NCBI GenBank assembly: GCA_017432305.1
Contig: JAFRJK010000006.1
Span: 38,426-102,425, forward strand
From: Candidatus Saccharimonadota bacterium
Lineage (GTDB): Bacteria; Patescibacteriota; Saccharimonadia; Saccharimonadales; Saccharimonadaceae
Length of the DNA stretch: 64,000 nt
Direction: 5' to 3'
The notes under the pieces were generated by a model. It was not told where the DNA came from and ran no database searches. It saw only the letters and a program-made list of their open reading frames with translations. The position numbers and the translations under genes were made by a program. The stretch's first letter is position 1, and each line of letters starts with the position of its first letter. Of the stretch, positions 29,412-38,326 are shown one piece after another.

Positions 29412-29624
29412 GGAAGGGTAGCCCGAGAGATTTTCTCTCCATACCCGCACCACCGTAGAAGCCGAGACAAAAGAAAAAGTCTCGCTTTTTCTTTTGCGAA
29501 GCGCCGCCCGGTGGAAGACAATTTTCGAAGAAAATTGGCTACCAGTGTAGAATCGAACCACAAAAAAGACCGCAAATTCATGCGGCCCTTTTTAGTGTTA
29601 TACATTTTCGCGAGTCCTACGGGG
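29412..29624. repeat. Intergenic block of tRNA fragments and palindromes
   Basis: No gene is supported. Contents: a copy of the last 18 nt of tRNA-Gly(CCC) at 29435-29452, preceded by GGGTA and a GAGA/TCTC hairpin that together mimic a minihelix. A perfect palindrome CAAAAGAAAAAG tctcg CTTTTTCTTTTG lies near 29467-29496, and the hairpin unit GGAAGAC...GGCTACC at 29513-29543. The last ~60 nt contain a GC-rich A/T-flanked stretch that may terminate the minus-strand gene. Confidence 0.55.
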
Positions 29625-30368
29625 CTAGAATCTATCATCCTCTTCGAAGTCATAGTCCGGATCTCCGCCTGGCCCTTCTTCATCTTCGTAAATGTAGTCA
29701 TCGAATCCCGGCTCTTCCGGCTCCTGATAGAAGTCCTCGAAGAAGAGACAACGATCTTCGCCGTCCTCTCCGAACTTATCCTTCCACAGAGCTAACTTTT
29801 CGGAGCTGCTTTCGTCGAGTAATTCCTCGACGTAATCACTCACCGTGATTATCCCCCGGTTATCTTCCCATTCGTCCGTTAGGATTTTTTCAAATCCTTC
29901 CTGGAGTGTATGGTCTTCCGAACCGCCCATAATCGCCAATGCTTTCGCAACAGCGATATAAACGAGGATCTGCTCTGCGAATGACCCATTGTCCGCAAAA
30001 AACGCGCACGTAAAACGTCCAAAAGTGGAGTTTATAGACAGATAATATGGCGAACTATACATGTTCGTCACTGCACTATACTCCACTTCCTCTCTCATAG
30101 CGTCCTGAGAAAGAATCCACTCCGCCATAGTGCGGCTGTCTTCATCCTGGCCGAGGAAATGTTTCTTATGTCCCTTCTCAAAATCGAAAGATATGAATTT
30201 ATGGACATCATAGCTACCGTCAGCCACTCCCCAGAGGAGAAAAGTCCCATGCTTGGGCGTTCCAATTCGATAGAACACCTTATCGAGCACTTCGAGAAGC
30301 GCCTCGATTTCTTCTCTGTACAGAGTGGTACTCGGTTGTGCATTAACCACTACATTTTTTAATTTCAT
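29625..30368 (-). CDS. Unknown soluble protein with acidic tail, paralogue of the gene at 30821
   Basis: 247 aa, no signal peptide or membrane helix, no family recognised. A central domain (about residues 30-170) has GTFLLWG, FISFDFEKG.KKHF, and YYLSINSTFGRFTCAFF followed by YIAVAKALA. The last ~35 residues are almost all Asp, Glu, Gly, Pro and Tyr. The same landmarks in the same order occur in the 217-aa protein on the other side of tRNA-Pro. Start ATG 30366-30368 is chosen for the AAGGAGGG in front of it; a TATAAT box lies near 30448. Confidence 0.65.
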   Translation of the reverse strand: MKLKNVVVNAQPSTTLYREEIEALLEVLDKVFYRIGTPKHGTFLLWGVADGSYDVHKFISFDFEKGHKKHFLGQDEDSRTMAEWILSQDAMREEVEYSAVTNMYSSPYYLSINSTFGRFTCAFFADNGSFAEQILVYIAVAKALAIMGGSEDHTLQEGFEKILTDEWEDNRGIITVSDYVEELLDESSSEKLALWKDKFGEDGEDRCLFFEDFYQEPEEPGFDDYIYEDEEGPGGDPDYDFEEDDRF

Positions 30369-30556
30369 ACTAAAGCCCTCCTTTATTTTTAAAAAACGTG
30401 TGTAATTTTTAAGGTGCGTGCATAACACCAATTTATACCTTTATTATAGCATAAACACGATAAAAAGTCAAGATATAATAGAGGTATAACAGGGGTGAAA
30501 TAGGGAAGTGAGCACTTGAAAAATATTCATGTTTGTGGTAATATAAAGAAGGTCAA

Positions 30557-30632
30557 CGGGGCGTAGCACAGTTGGTAGCGCGCGACTTTTGGGAAGTCGA
30601 GGTCGCAGGTTCGAGTCCTGTCGCCCCGACCA
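30557..30632 (+). tRNA. tRNA-Pro (UGG)
   Basis: A 76-nt cloverleaf: acceptor CGGGGCG/CGCCCCG, anticodon loop TTTGGGA, T-loop TTCGAGT, encoded CCA. It lies between two divergent paralogous genes. Confidence 0.95.
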
Positions 30633-30637
30633 AAAAT

Positions 30638-30662
30638 GGAAAATCGCCAGAGGCGGTTTTTT
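30638..30662 (+). terminator. Terminator of tRNA-Pro
   Basis: AAATCGCC agag GGCGGTTTTTT-type hairpin with a T run. Confidence 0.75.
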
Positions 30663-30820
30663 GATGCTTTACGTTAAGTTTAGGGAGTGAGCCAATTTTT
30701 CGTAAAGCTTTAATAAAGGGTATAGTCTAATTTACCATCTTCCCCATTTTATGTTAAAATAAATAAGTTCTTTAGCACATTATTTTTTAGTTCGCACGTA
30801 TCTATAAGGGAGGGATGGAT

Positions 30821-31474
30821 ATGAACTACACGATTTTTTATGAGAAAAACCCAGTCTTAAATAAGCTGGAAATCGATGTTGTTGCCGCAATGGTATCAAA
30901 CGCGTTTAAAACGATTCGATTCCACTCGAAAATGGGTTCGTTTCTCTTAAGGTACCAAGAAAAAGGGAAGCCGTCACAGTCGATTTTAGCTTTTGACTTC
31001 GAGGATGGACCTCTGAAACGGTTTAGAAAGCATCTTTCAAGCATGAAAGAGGCCGAGCGCGTTTTAGAGGCGGCAGAAAAACTTTCGAAGTCGAAAAAAA
31101 TCCTCTTAAACGAGTCAAAAAACATGACTGAATTTCGGGAAAATAGTATCGGTTCTTTGCCCGATTCTCAGCTTTTCTTGAGTATTTGTTCGGAGAAAGG
31201 TCGTTTTCTTTGCGCCTGCTACGGGGAAAGTTTGTTCTACGATAACCAATCGTACATCTATTGTACTGTCGCGAAAACCCTCGCAAAGTTAAAAAACGAT
31301 GATGCCACTCTTAATACTTATGCAAATAAGATTGTCTCCTACGAATCAGCCCAGCGCCCGATGTCGTCTTGGGTGATAAAAGAGGTAGATAATGCTTTTT
31401 CAAAGAGGGAAATCCTTGAGATTAGGAGATGGAATGAAGCTCGCATTTCGGAGGCCATGAATAAAAAGACTTAA
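30821..31474 (+). CDS. Unknown soluble protein, paralogue of the 29625-30368 gene
   Basis: 217 aa, basic to neutral, no membrane helix or signal peptide. Shared landmarks with the paralogue: GSFLLRY, LAFDFEDGPLKRF, LFLSICSEKGRFLCACY and YIYCTVAKTLA. It lacks the acidic tail. ATG 30821 is preferred over ATG 30815 because AAGGGAGGG lies about 6 nt before the former and touches the latter. A terminator follows the stop. The function is not inferable; duplication with divergent orientation around a tRNA is the main context. Confidence 0.65.
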   Translation: MNYTIFYEKNPVLNKLEIDVVAAMVSNAFKTIRFHSKMGSFLLRYQEKGKPSQSILAFDFEDGPLKRFRKHLSSMKEAERVLEAAEKLSKSKKILLNESKNMTEFRENSIGSLPDSQLFLSICSEKGRFLCACYGESLFYDNQSYIYCTVAKTLAKLKNDDATLNTYANKIVSYESAQRPMSSWVIKEVDNAFSKREILEIRRWNEARISEAMNKKT

Positions 31475-31498
31475 ATCACCATACTCTTTAAATCGTGG

Positions 31499-31527
31499 AC
31501 CGTCGTCTTTTATAGACGGCGGTTTTT
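31499..31527 (+). terminator. Terminator after the 217-aa gene
   Basis: ACCGTCGTC / GACGGCGGT stem followed by five Ts. Confidence 0.8.
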
Positions 31528-31545
31528 CTGTCTTAAAATCTGAGT

Positions 31546-32103
31546 TTACTTTAAGAACATTTCAAAAATACGTTGTTTTAGATACCACTCAATTTCATCG
31601 AGACTAAGCTGAATTTCACCTCTAAAATATTTCATAATCATATATGTCGCGCCATCGGTAAAAAATGCGATATCAAGGTCAAGCATCGGGCGATCCTTCT
31701 CGCGCTCTTTCATAATCTCGCGAATCGTCTTTTCAATCCGAGTATTTAAGCGGTTAATAAAAACTAGCGGGGCATCACTCATTAAAAGTTGGCGATAAAG
31801 CTCTTCATTTTCCGCTAAGAACTCGAAAATTTTATGGAAATAGAACGGGAAATCATCCACGTCCGTCATCTCCCCAACTGCCAAGTCGAGCGTTTCGATA
31901 AAATCACTCTCGATTTCGCTTGCCACCTCGAAAATATTATTAAAATGGGCGTAAAATGTCCCTCGCGTCACTTCCGCTTTAGCGGCCAATTCTGCGACCG
32001 TAATCTTCTTTAAATCCTCTTTTTGAGCTAAAAGTTCCGCGAAAGCCTTTTTGATTCGCTCATGTGTACGCTTTTTTGAGCTATATTTTATTTTTTTCAT
32101 CAT
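31546..32103 (-). CDS. TetR/AcrR family transcriptional repressor
   Basis: A 185-aa regulator. N-terminal TetR HTH: RTHERIKKAFAELL, then KITVAELAAKAEVTRGTFYAHFNN (about 33-56), with the TFYxHF signature of the recognition helix. The C-terminal ligand-binding domain is hydrophobic and family-typical. It is divergent from the MMPL exporter, with an operator between them. The start at 32103 follows AAGGGAAAA and a TGCTATAAT box; the longer upstream frame crosses this promoter and the operator. It probably represses both itself and the exporter. Confidence 0.88.
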   Translation of the reverse strand: MMKKIKYSSKKRTHERIKKAFAELLAQKEDLKKITVAELAAKAEVTRGTFYAHFNNIFEVASEIESDFIETLDLAVGEMTDVDDFPFYFHKIFEFLAENEELYRQLLMSDAPLVFINRLNTRIEKTIREIMKEREKDRPMLDLDIAFFTDGATYMIMKYFRGEIQLSLDEIEWYLKQRIFEMFLK

Positions 32104-32149
32104 TTTTCCCTTAAATCTACCCCTATTATAGCACAAAATACCGCACAAA

Positions 32150-32174
32150 TGTCTAAAATTAGACAAATGTCTAA
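32150..32174. promoter_or_regulatory. Probable TetR operator
   Basis: Two overlapping inverted repeats share an arm: TGTCTAA-aa-TTAGACA and TTAGACA-aa-TGTCTAA. They sit between the TetR -10 box (near 32123-32128, minus) and the exporter -10 box (near 32206-32211). Confidence 0.75.
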
Positions 32175-32264
32175 AGAATGTACTAGAAAAAATGAAAAAA
32201 ACTTTTATAATAATATTAGGTTTTTCAAAAATAATACTAAAAAAGGTCATAAATAGGTTAGAAA

Positions 32265-35200
32265 ATGAAAAAACTCACTGATTTTATTGTTGATCACGTC
32301 TATGTCGTTCTTGCTGTTATGGTGGCTATTGTTAGTGTTTCCGCTTTTCTTGCCACTAAAGTAAAAATTAACCACGACATCATGCAATATATGCCGGAGA
32401 ACTCTGAAACTCGCCAAGGTCTTAATGTTATGGAAGACGAATTTAAAGAAGTAGAAACGTCCGGTTATATGATGATGTTTGAGAATCTTGAAGAAAGTGA
32501 AAAGCCGGAAATAAAATCTTATATCGAAAATGTTGATGGTGTAAAATCGGTTGATTGGGACGAAACTGAAGAATATAACCGCGAAAAAGATGGAAAAAAC
32601 TACACACTTTTCTCGATCACGGCGAACGGAAAAGCTGACGGCGAGACTGCTGCAAAAATTTACCACGAAATTCACGATCATTTCGCTAATGCTAAAACAG
32701 ACGAAGGCGATACGAAATATATCTTCTATGAGAAAGGCGACATCTCCGCCGATAACGGCACCGTTTTAAATATTATTGTGATTGTTGTCGCAGTTCTTTC
32801 TGCCCTTCTTATCATTACGATTATGAGTGAGTCGTTCATCGAGCCGCTCCTCTATCTCACTTCAATTTTAATTGCTGTCGTAATAAATAAAGGAACGAAT
32901 ATTATCTTCCCGAACGTTTCTCATATTACTGATGCCATCGCCGCAATTCTCCAAATGGCGCTTTCGATGGACTATTCAATCATGCTCGCAAACCGCTATC
33001 GCCAAGAGCGCTTAAAAGAATCCGACAAGAGAAAAGCAATGAAAACTGCGCTCTCCTATTCTTTCTCTTCGATTTCCGCCAGCTCCGTCACGACCATCGT
33101 TGGCCTCGCCGTCCTAATTTTCATGAGTTTCACAATCGGCCGCGATATGGGGCTCGTCCTTTCGAAAGGCGTCCTTCTTTCTCTTGTTTCGATTTTTACA
33201 ACTCTCCCGGCCTTTCTCCTCTTCCTTGATAAATGGATTATAAATTCGAAGAAAAAAGCCCCGCATTTTAATATGGCTTGGCTCGGAAAATTCGCTTATA
33301 TTGCGCGCCATATTGCGATTCCAGTTTTTGCAATTATTCTTGGTGGCTCGTTTATCTTAAAAGGGAACGTCAGTATCGATTATACTTCTTCTGCAAACGA
33401 CCAAATTAAAGATGTTTTCGAAGAAACGAATCAAATCGCCCTAATTTATAATAATAACGATGAATCACGTATCGCTGAGCTTTGCCACGATTATGAAGAT
33501 AAAGAGAATGTAAAAGAAGTTTTATGCTATGGGAACACAATCGGCGAGCCGGAAAAATTTGATGAATTAAAAGAAAAAGCAAATAAACTTGGCTCGAAAA
33601 TGGACGTCGAGGATTATTTAATAAAGACACTTTACTTCCATTATTATAATCCGAATGAAGACAATAAAATGACGCTCGAAGAATTAGTTTTGTTTATCCA
33701 AAATGAAGTTTTAAATGATGAACATTTTTCGGGCGATGTTTCCGCTTCGACTCGAACCCAGATTGAACGGCTCTCGAATTTCGTCGTAAAATCGAAAATG
33801 AATTCGGAAAAATCGCTATCTAACCTAGCTGGAATTTTCGAAATGGACGAGGCGAGCCTCCGAAAAATCTTTGTACTTTATGGAAATAATGTTTCAAATT
33901 CAAACCTCGGTCGCGCCGTTTCAAACTCAAAAATGAGCTTAACTGAATTCTCGAATTTTATAAATGAGAAAGTTTTGAAGAATTCAGAATATGCGGGCGA
34001 AGTAAGTAGCGATGCGAAAGCAAAATTAAAAAAGCTTGAACCGTTCTTAAATAAATCAACGATAAATTCAAAGATGGATGCGAGCGGACTTTCGAAAATC
34101 CTCGGTATTGAAAAAGAAAAAGTTGCGAAAGTTTTTGAATATGAAGCTTATCTAAACTATCGCGATGAAAACGGTCGTACGATTCAAGAAATCGAAAGCA
34201 GTAAAGAACAAACGAAAGCTTATGCAAAAGCCCAAATCCAAGCCGCTTATGTCGCCGGAGCCGAAGCTGCGCTCGGACGTCCGATGACCGACATCGAAAA
34301 AACAATGTTCCTCGCCTCGAAAGATACCGAAATCAACGCGGTTGTCGAACAAAAAATGACTGAAGCTGAGAATAAAATTAAAAATGAAATTGCGGAAAAT
34401 GCAGAGAAAACTAAAAACTCGCCGGTTGAATTTGTTGACTTTCTCCTCGCGCACCAAAATGATGAAATGCTAAAAGGAAGCCTCGATGATACGACAAAAG
34501 AAAATCTTAAACTCGCTAAAACTGTGATGAGCGCCGTGAATAAAAATACAAAATTCTCAGCCGACGAATTATCGAGAACCTTTGGACTTAACGCATCCCA
34601 ACTTCGCCTCGTCTATTCGCTCAACTATTTTGAAAATGTAAATAAAAATCCAAGCCTCTCACCAAAAGCTCTTGTCGATTTTATAAATAGTGACGTCCTC
34701 CCGAACCCGAAATATGCAAAAAACATTTCCGACGAAAAGAAGAATAAACTCGCTGACGTGACGGATTTAATGAATAGCTCGCTCGCCGGAACTAGTTATA
34801 CTTCGAAAAGCGTTTATAATAAATTGAGTCCGCTTTCGAAAAATCTTGACGGAAATCTTCTCGATCTTCTCTTTATGTATCACGGTTCACTCTATAGCTA
34901 TAATGATTCTTGGACCTTAACGCTTGAGGAATTTGTAAACTTCCTTCATGGCACAATTTTAAATGACACTCGCTTCAATAATAAAATTGATGATGATAAA
35001 CGCGAGATGATAAATGACGCTAAAAAGACAATCGACGACGCGAAAAAAATGTTAGTCGGGGCAAACCATTCTCGCGCAATTATTAACACTACTCTTTCCG
35101 CCGAGGGTGAAAAAACCTTTAATTTCATCGAAGATTTAAAATCTGCAATTTCTAATAAAAAAGCAACAGTCTATGTGATTGGGAATTCGCCGATGGCTCT

Positions 35201-35765
35201 AGAAATGAGTAAATCTTTCGGCGGCGAAATGGACTTTATTACGATTTTAACGATGGTCTCGATTTTTATCGTCGTCGCAATTACTTTCCGTTCACTCCTC
35301 ATCCCGTCGATTCTTGTTCTAATCATCCAAACCGCCGTCTGGATTACGATGAGTATTTTAAGCTTCACTGGCTCGAGTGTCTATTTTATCGCCCTAATTA
35401 TCGTCCAAGCAATTTTGATGGGCGCAACGATTGACTATGCAATTCTTTATACTTCTTACTACCTTGAAAATCGCAAAAAACAAAAAGATAGCCCGCATGA
35501 ACTCTATTATAAAAACGTTAAAACTGCCGTGATTGAATCCTACAATAAATCAATCCACACGATTATCACTTCCGCTTCTGTCCTTGTTATCGTTACGTTT
35601 ATCGTCGGTAAATTTGATGAAGGTTCGGCCATCGCCGCAAAAATCTGTATGACCGTTTCCGAAGGCACACTCTGTTCCGCAATTATAATTCTTCTAATTC
35701 TCCCAGCACTCCTCGCAAGTTGTGATAAAATAATCTTAAGAAGAAAGATTAAAAAGGAGTTTTAA
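32265..35765 (+). CDS. MMPL/RND family exporter with long repeat-containing external domain
   Basis: A 1166-aa proton-driven exporter, possibly for lipids or drugs. Twelve helices in two halves: TM1 at about 8-30, helices 2-6 at about 170-375 with the motif MALSMDYSIMLANRYRQE; TM7-12 at about 970-1155 with GATIDYAILYTSYYLENR. Between the halves lies a loop of nearly 600 residues, mostly helical. It contains about five degenerate copies of a 70-95-residue unit beginning (M/L)(T/S)...(E/A)(F/L)V.FI...VL, at about 460, 555, 718, 797 and 884. Expression is probably induced by a TetR ligand. The next gene overlaps by 1 nt. Confidence 0.9.
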   Translation: MKKLTDFIVDHVYVVLAVMVAIVSVSAFLATKVKINHDIMQYMPENSETRQGLNVMEDEFKEVETSGYMMMFENLEESEKPEIKSYIENVDGVKSVDWDETEEYNREKDGKNYTLFSITANGKADGETAAKIYHEIHDHFANAKTDEGDTKYIFYEKGDISADNGTVLNIIVIVVAVLSALLIITIMSESFIEPLLYLTSILIAVVINKGTNIIFPNVSHITDAIAAILQMALSMDYSIMLANRYRQERLKESDKRKAMKTALSYSFSSISASSVTTIVGLAVLIFMSFTIGRDMGLVLSKGVLLSLVSIFTTLPAFLLFLDKWIINSKKKAPHFNMAWLGKFAYIARHIAIPVFAIILGGSFILKGNVSIDYTSSANDQIKDVFEETNQIALIYNNNDESRIAELCHDYEDKENVKEVLCYGNTIGEPEKFDELKEKANKLGSKMDVEDYLIKTLYFHYYNPNEDNKMTLEELVLFIQNEVLNDEHFSGDVSASTRTQIERLSNFVVKSKMNSEKSLSNLAGIFEMDEASLRKIFVLYGNNVSNSNLGRAVSNSKMSLTEFSNFINEKVLKNSEYAGEVSSDAKAKLKKLEPFLNKSTINSKMDASGLSKILGIEKEKVAKVFEYEAYLNYRDENGRTIQEIESSKEQTKAYAKAQIQAAYVAGAEAALGRPMTDIEKTMFLASKDTEINAVVEQKMTEAENKIKNEIAENAEKTKNSPVEFVDFLLAHQNDEMLKGSLDDTTKENLKLAKTVMSAVNKNTKFSADELSRTFGLNASQLRLVYSLNYFENVNKNPSLSPKALVDFINSDVLPNPKYAKNISDEKKNKLADVTDLMNSSLAGTSYTSKSVYNKLSPLSKNLDGNLLDLLFMYHGSLYSYNDSWTLTLEEFVNFLHGTILNDTRFNNKIDDDKREMINDAKKTIDDAKKMLVGANHSRAIINTTLSAEGEKTFNFIEDLKSAISNKKATVYVIGNSPMALEMSKSFGGEMDFITILTMVSIFIVVAITFRSLLIPSILVLIIQTAVWITMSILSFTGSSVYFIALIIVQAILMGATIDYAILYTSYYLENRKKQKDSPHELYYKNVKTAVIESYNKSIHTIITSASVLVIVTFIVGKFDEGSAIAAKICMTVSEGTLCSAIIILLILPALLASCDKIILRRKIKKEF

Positions 35766-36403
35766 TGGAGAAAATTGGAAAGAAAGTGAGCGGCCTACTT
35801 CGGGTTGCTACTGGCTCGATGGTTATAATGGTGGTGCTTGGCCTAATTTTCGCACTTGCGCCGGGCTTTACTCTGAGTGTTTTGCATTGGGGGATTACGG
35901 TTATTCTGCTTTTATCTGGGATTATGATGGTTGTCCGCGATATGAATTCGAAAGGAACTCTCAGTCTTTTTTCAACCTCGGTTATGGGAATTTTCCTAAT
36001 TTTAATGGGTATTATTGTTGCAATTTATCCTGAGACATTAAACATTGTGACGATTGCGTTTGGAGTTTATATGATTCTAAACTCCTTTATCCAGCTTTCT
36101 GTCGCGGCGAGAATTAAGGGAACTAATGCTTATACTGCAGCTCTTATTACGAATATTATCGGGCTTGTCTGCGGGATTATCATGATGGTCCGTCCGGGCG
36201 ATTCAAACGAGGTGATTATTATGATCGCCGGGATTGTTTTGATGGTTTACGGTATTTCTGGGTTAGTTGACGTGTTTATCTTAAGATCGAAAATTGAAGA
36301 TTTTAAAAACGACGTTAAAAAGGCAAAAAAAGAAGTAAAAGAGCTCGTCGAGGACGCAAAAGAAGCGGAAATCGTTGAGGAGAAAAAGGACGAGAAAAAA
36401 TAG
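35765..36403 (+). CDS. HdeD/DUF308-like membrane protein
   Basis: A 212-aa protein with six hydrophobic helices in three hairpins (about 15-75, 80-125, 130-175) and a charged Lys/Glu-rich C-terminal coil of about 40 residues. The layout and the repeated GxxxxxxP-type turns fit the DUF308/HdeD family, some members of which are linked to acid resistance. The ATG overlaps the exporter stop (TAATG), so it is part of the TetR-controlled unit. Confidence 0.72.
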   Translation: MEKIGKKVSGLLRVATGSMVIMVVLGLIFALAPGFTLSVLHWGITVILLLSGIMMVVRDMNSKGTLSLFSTSVMGIFLILMGIIVAIYPETLNIVTIAFGVYMILNSFIQLSVAARIKGTNAYTAALITNIIGLVCGIIMMVRPGDSNEVIIMIAGIVLMVYGISGLVDVFILRSKIEDFKNDVKKAKKEVKELVEDAKEAEIVEEKKDEKK

Positions 36404-36449
36404 TTCCTTGGGGCTTGACAAATTAGTGGTTTTTTGGTATTATAATAAC

Positions 36450-36830
36450 ATACAGCACTGCTGATCCGACATATTAGCGTTTGTCAACTTATTAGTGTCT
36501 TCCTGCGCTATGCGGATACAGTATAAGCGAGTGTTGCTGGGAAGGCGAGGGGCAGTCCCCGTTCTCGGGGCGAGTCCCCTCTCAACCTTCCCGAAAGAGT
36601 ACCTTAATGTAGTAAAAACTTGAGTTTAAACCAACTGAGTCTCTGGGGTTCGTCACCAATTTTCACCAATTTTTAACCACCTCCAAAAAGTTCTAAAAAG
36701 TGTGTAAAGTGTGCAAAAGACGGCCTCCGGGCCAGTGGCAAACCGCCAGGACATTTGTCCGAAAAAATTCCCCAATAACTCAGTTTTCTATTCACTCCCT
36801 GAGCCATCGTGCTCGGGGAGTTTCTGTTTT
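36450..36830 (+). ncRNA. Putative structured non-coding RNA, ~380 nt, unknown family
   Basis: It fills the 36404-36862 gap. A promoter-like TTGACA (36415-36420) with TATTAT 17 nt on precedes it, and a strong terminator (36795-36830) ends it. Inside there is a nested GC-rich helix (GGGAAGG..CCTTCCC enclosing GAGGGG..CCCCTC and CCCCG ttct CGGGG, about 36538-36595) and a cluster near 36720-36765 (GGCC/GGCC-like, TGGC/GCCA, GGAC/GTCC). No reading frame is convincing. I compared it with RNase P, tmRNA, SRP and 6S RNA signatures without a match. Confidence 0.5.
36795..36830 (+). terminator. Terminator of the structured RNA
   Basis: CTCCCTGAGC catcgt GCTCGGGGAG followed by a T-rich tract. Confidence 0.8.
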
Positions 36831-36862
36831 TAGGCTATAAAAATGGTATAATAAAAGGTAAT

Positions 36863-37141
36863 ATGAAAATATCAACTTTTAATAAAATCTGGCGTCTGGC
36901 CTTGTGTATTTTGGTGCCAGTTGGGGTTGGCGGGCTTTCAGCTGCGCTAACAATGGGGGCGATGAGTTCATTCGGAGAGATGAAACAACCGCCACTTTCG
37001 CCACCGGCTTGGCTATTTCCAGTCGCGTGGACAATTTTATATGTACTGATGGGCTTAGCAAGTTGGCTGATTTGGTACACTGGTACATGTAATGCAAAGC
37101 CGAGCAACAACGTCTGGTCGCCCTCTGCTACCGCTCTATAA
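36863..37141 (+). pseudogene. tspO: Truncated TspO/MBR family membrane protein
   Basis: 92 codons. The first ~75 residues match TspO (translocator/tryptophan-rich sensory protein): a helix LCILVPVGVGGLSAAL, PPLSPPAWLFPVAWTILYVLMGLASWLIW. Homology stops abruptly at residue ~76, where one of two 32-bp direct repeats begins. The remaining two to three helices of the ~155-aa family are missing here and were not found on the far side of the repeat. The leaderless promoter (TGGTATAAT) is intact, so a truncated protein could still be made. Confidence 0.75.
37092..37123. repeat. 32-bp direct repeat, left copy
   Basis: Identical to 39492-39523, exactly 2400 bp away. It lies at the point where tspO homology ends. 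Confidence 0.9.
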
Positions 37142-37156
37142 CGTGTTGGCAAGCTG

Positions 37157-38326
37157 TTATCGCGATATAAATGACTTTTGCACTTCCTCGTAGGAGAGGT
37201 TGCAGAAATATTCCATCAAATGAGGATTGTTTCTGAAAAATGCATACAACAAGTCTTTTATTAATTCTAAGTTTATATTTCCGCTTATTTTCAACAATTT
37301 AAATCTGGTACCTATTTGTCGATCCGGCATTTTCCCAGACAGCAAGTCTGCATAAATGTTGTCATAGGTGTTTTTGTTGAAAATCCTTACAGCACAATCT
37401 ATGTGCTCAAAGCTGTGCTTATTTTGGTCGTATACAAAGTGCGCGAAACGCTGTATTACTTTATTATTCCCGTAGCCATGAGTTCTATGGCCTGCCCAGT
37501 CTTTTTTAGGTATATATTCTTCAATCGAAAATTGACGAAGATGATCACCGTCAAGCATAGATGTTCGAAATATCGTCCTATAGTCGGTATATATGCCTTT
37601 TTGATCTTTTTTGAATTCATGCACAGTGATCTCTTCTTTCGCCTTTTTGCTATCTAGTAGTTTCTGATTAAATTTTGGACCGTGCCAATAATCCTGCTCT
37701 ATGATTTCACGATATTTCTTTATGTCGCCAATCCTAAATGGATCGATTCTGGCTTCGACACTATAATCGCTATTAAGTGCGCGCATTAATACTTCTGGAA
37801 TATCTACAAAATGCGCAGTAAAGCCTCTTCTTAGGAATTGATGCAAATAAATGCATGTTCCATCATGCATGTCTATTGCGTGTCGCTTTAAAGTCATTTT
37901 GCTTTTATAATCTGACAAACATATCATTCCGGCGCTATTCTTTAGCAGGTTATACCCGTTAATTATTCTGTCGTCGTTATTAGCTAGTTCGAATAGATAG
38001 TCTTCGGTGTTCTTCATCTTTTCTGAAGCTAGAATAATGGTTAGATATTTCGCAATATCGTCTATGTTTCCGTTTGATAAAGAATAAATGTGGGCGTAAT
38101 TTATTCTATCAGACACAAAAGTTTTTTGTCTTAAAAAGATTTCTTTATTTTGAAAAACATAAGATTTAATCGTCTCTAGAGTATCAGAAAATATTTTACT
38201 TTCTTTGGGATAAATGTGGATTAGTGATACGTTATTATTGAGAGAATCTTGCGCCAATTCACTAAGTTGTCGTTGAGCAATATTATCGCTACTTATAAGA
38301 TTTAGTATATCCTCTATACTATTCAT
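37157..38326 (-). CDS. Unknown protein encoded with a Fic protein
   Basis: 389 aa, soluble, no recognised domain. The N-terminal half (about 1-140) is helical; the C-terminal half has aromatic and basic motifs such as RHAIDMHDGTC, DYWHGPKF, DYRTIFRTSMLDGDHLRQF and DWAGHRTHGYGNN. Clustered His, Asp and Tyr might form an active site but match nothing I know. The ATG overlaps the Fic stop (ATGA), so translation is coupled: a target, antidote or accessory of Fic is plausible. Codon choice is more AT-rich than in core genes. TAA stop. Confidence 0.65.
   Translation of the reverse strand: MNSIEDILNLISSDNIAQRQLSELAQDSLNNNVSLIHIYPKESKIFSDTLETIKSYVFQNKEIFLRQKTFVSDRINYAHIYSLSNGNIDDIAKYLTIILASEKMKNTEDYLFELANNDDRIINGYNLLKNSAGMICLSDYKSKMTLKRHAIDMHDGTCIYLHQFLRRGFTAHFVDIPEVLMRALNSDYSVEARIDPFRIGDIKKYREIIEQDYWHGPKFNQKLLDSKKAKEEITVHEFKKDQKGIYTDYRTIFRTSMLDGDHLRQFSIEEYIPKKDWAGHRTHGYGNNKVIQRFAHFVYDQNKHSFEHIDCAVRIFNKNTYDNIYADLLSGKMPDRQIGTRFKLLKISGNINLELIKDLLYAFFRNNPHLMEYFCNLSYEEVQKSFISR

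Noticed and set aside
29225..29701. Minus-strand frame crossing tRNA-Gly and the palindromes
   Set aside because: It runs through a tRNA and two hairpins; no ribosome site or protein-like composition.
36450..36830. Structured RNA as RNase P RNA or tmRNA
   Set aside because: The conserved GAGGAAAGTC and ACAGAA elements of RNase P and the tRNA-like 3' end of tmRNA are absent.
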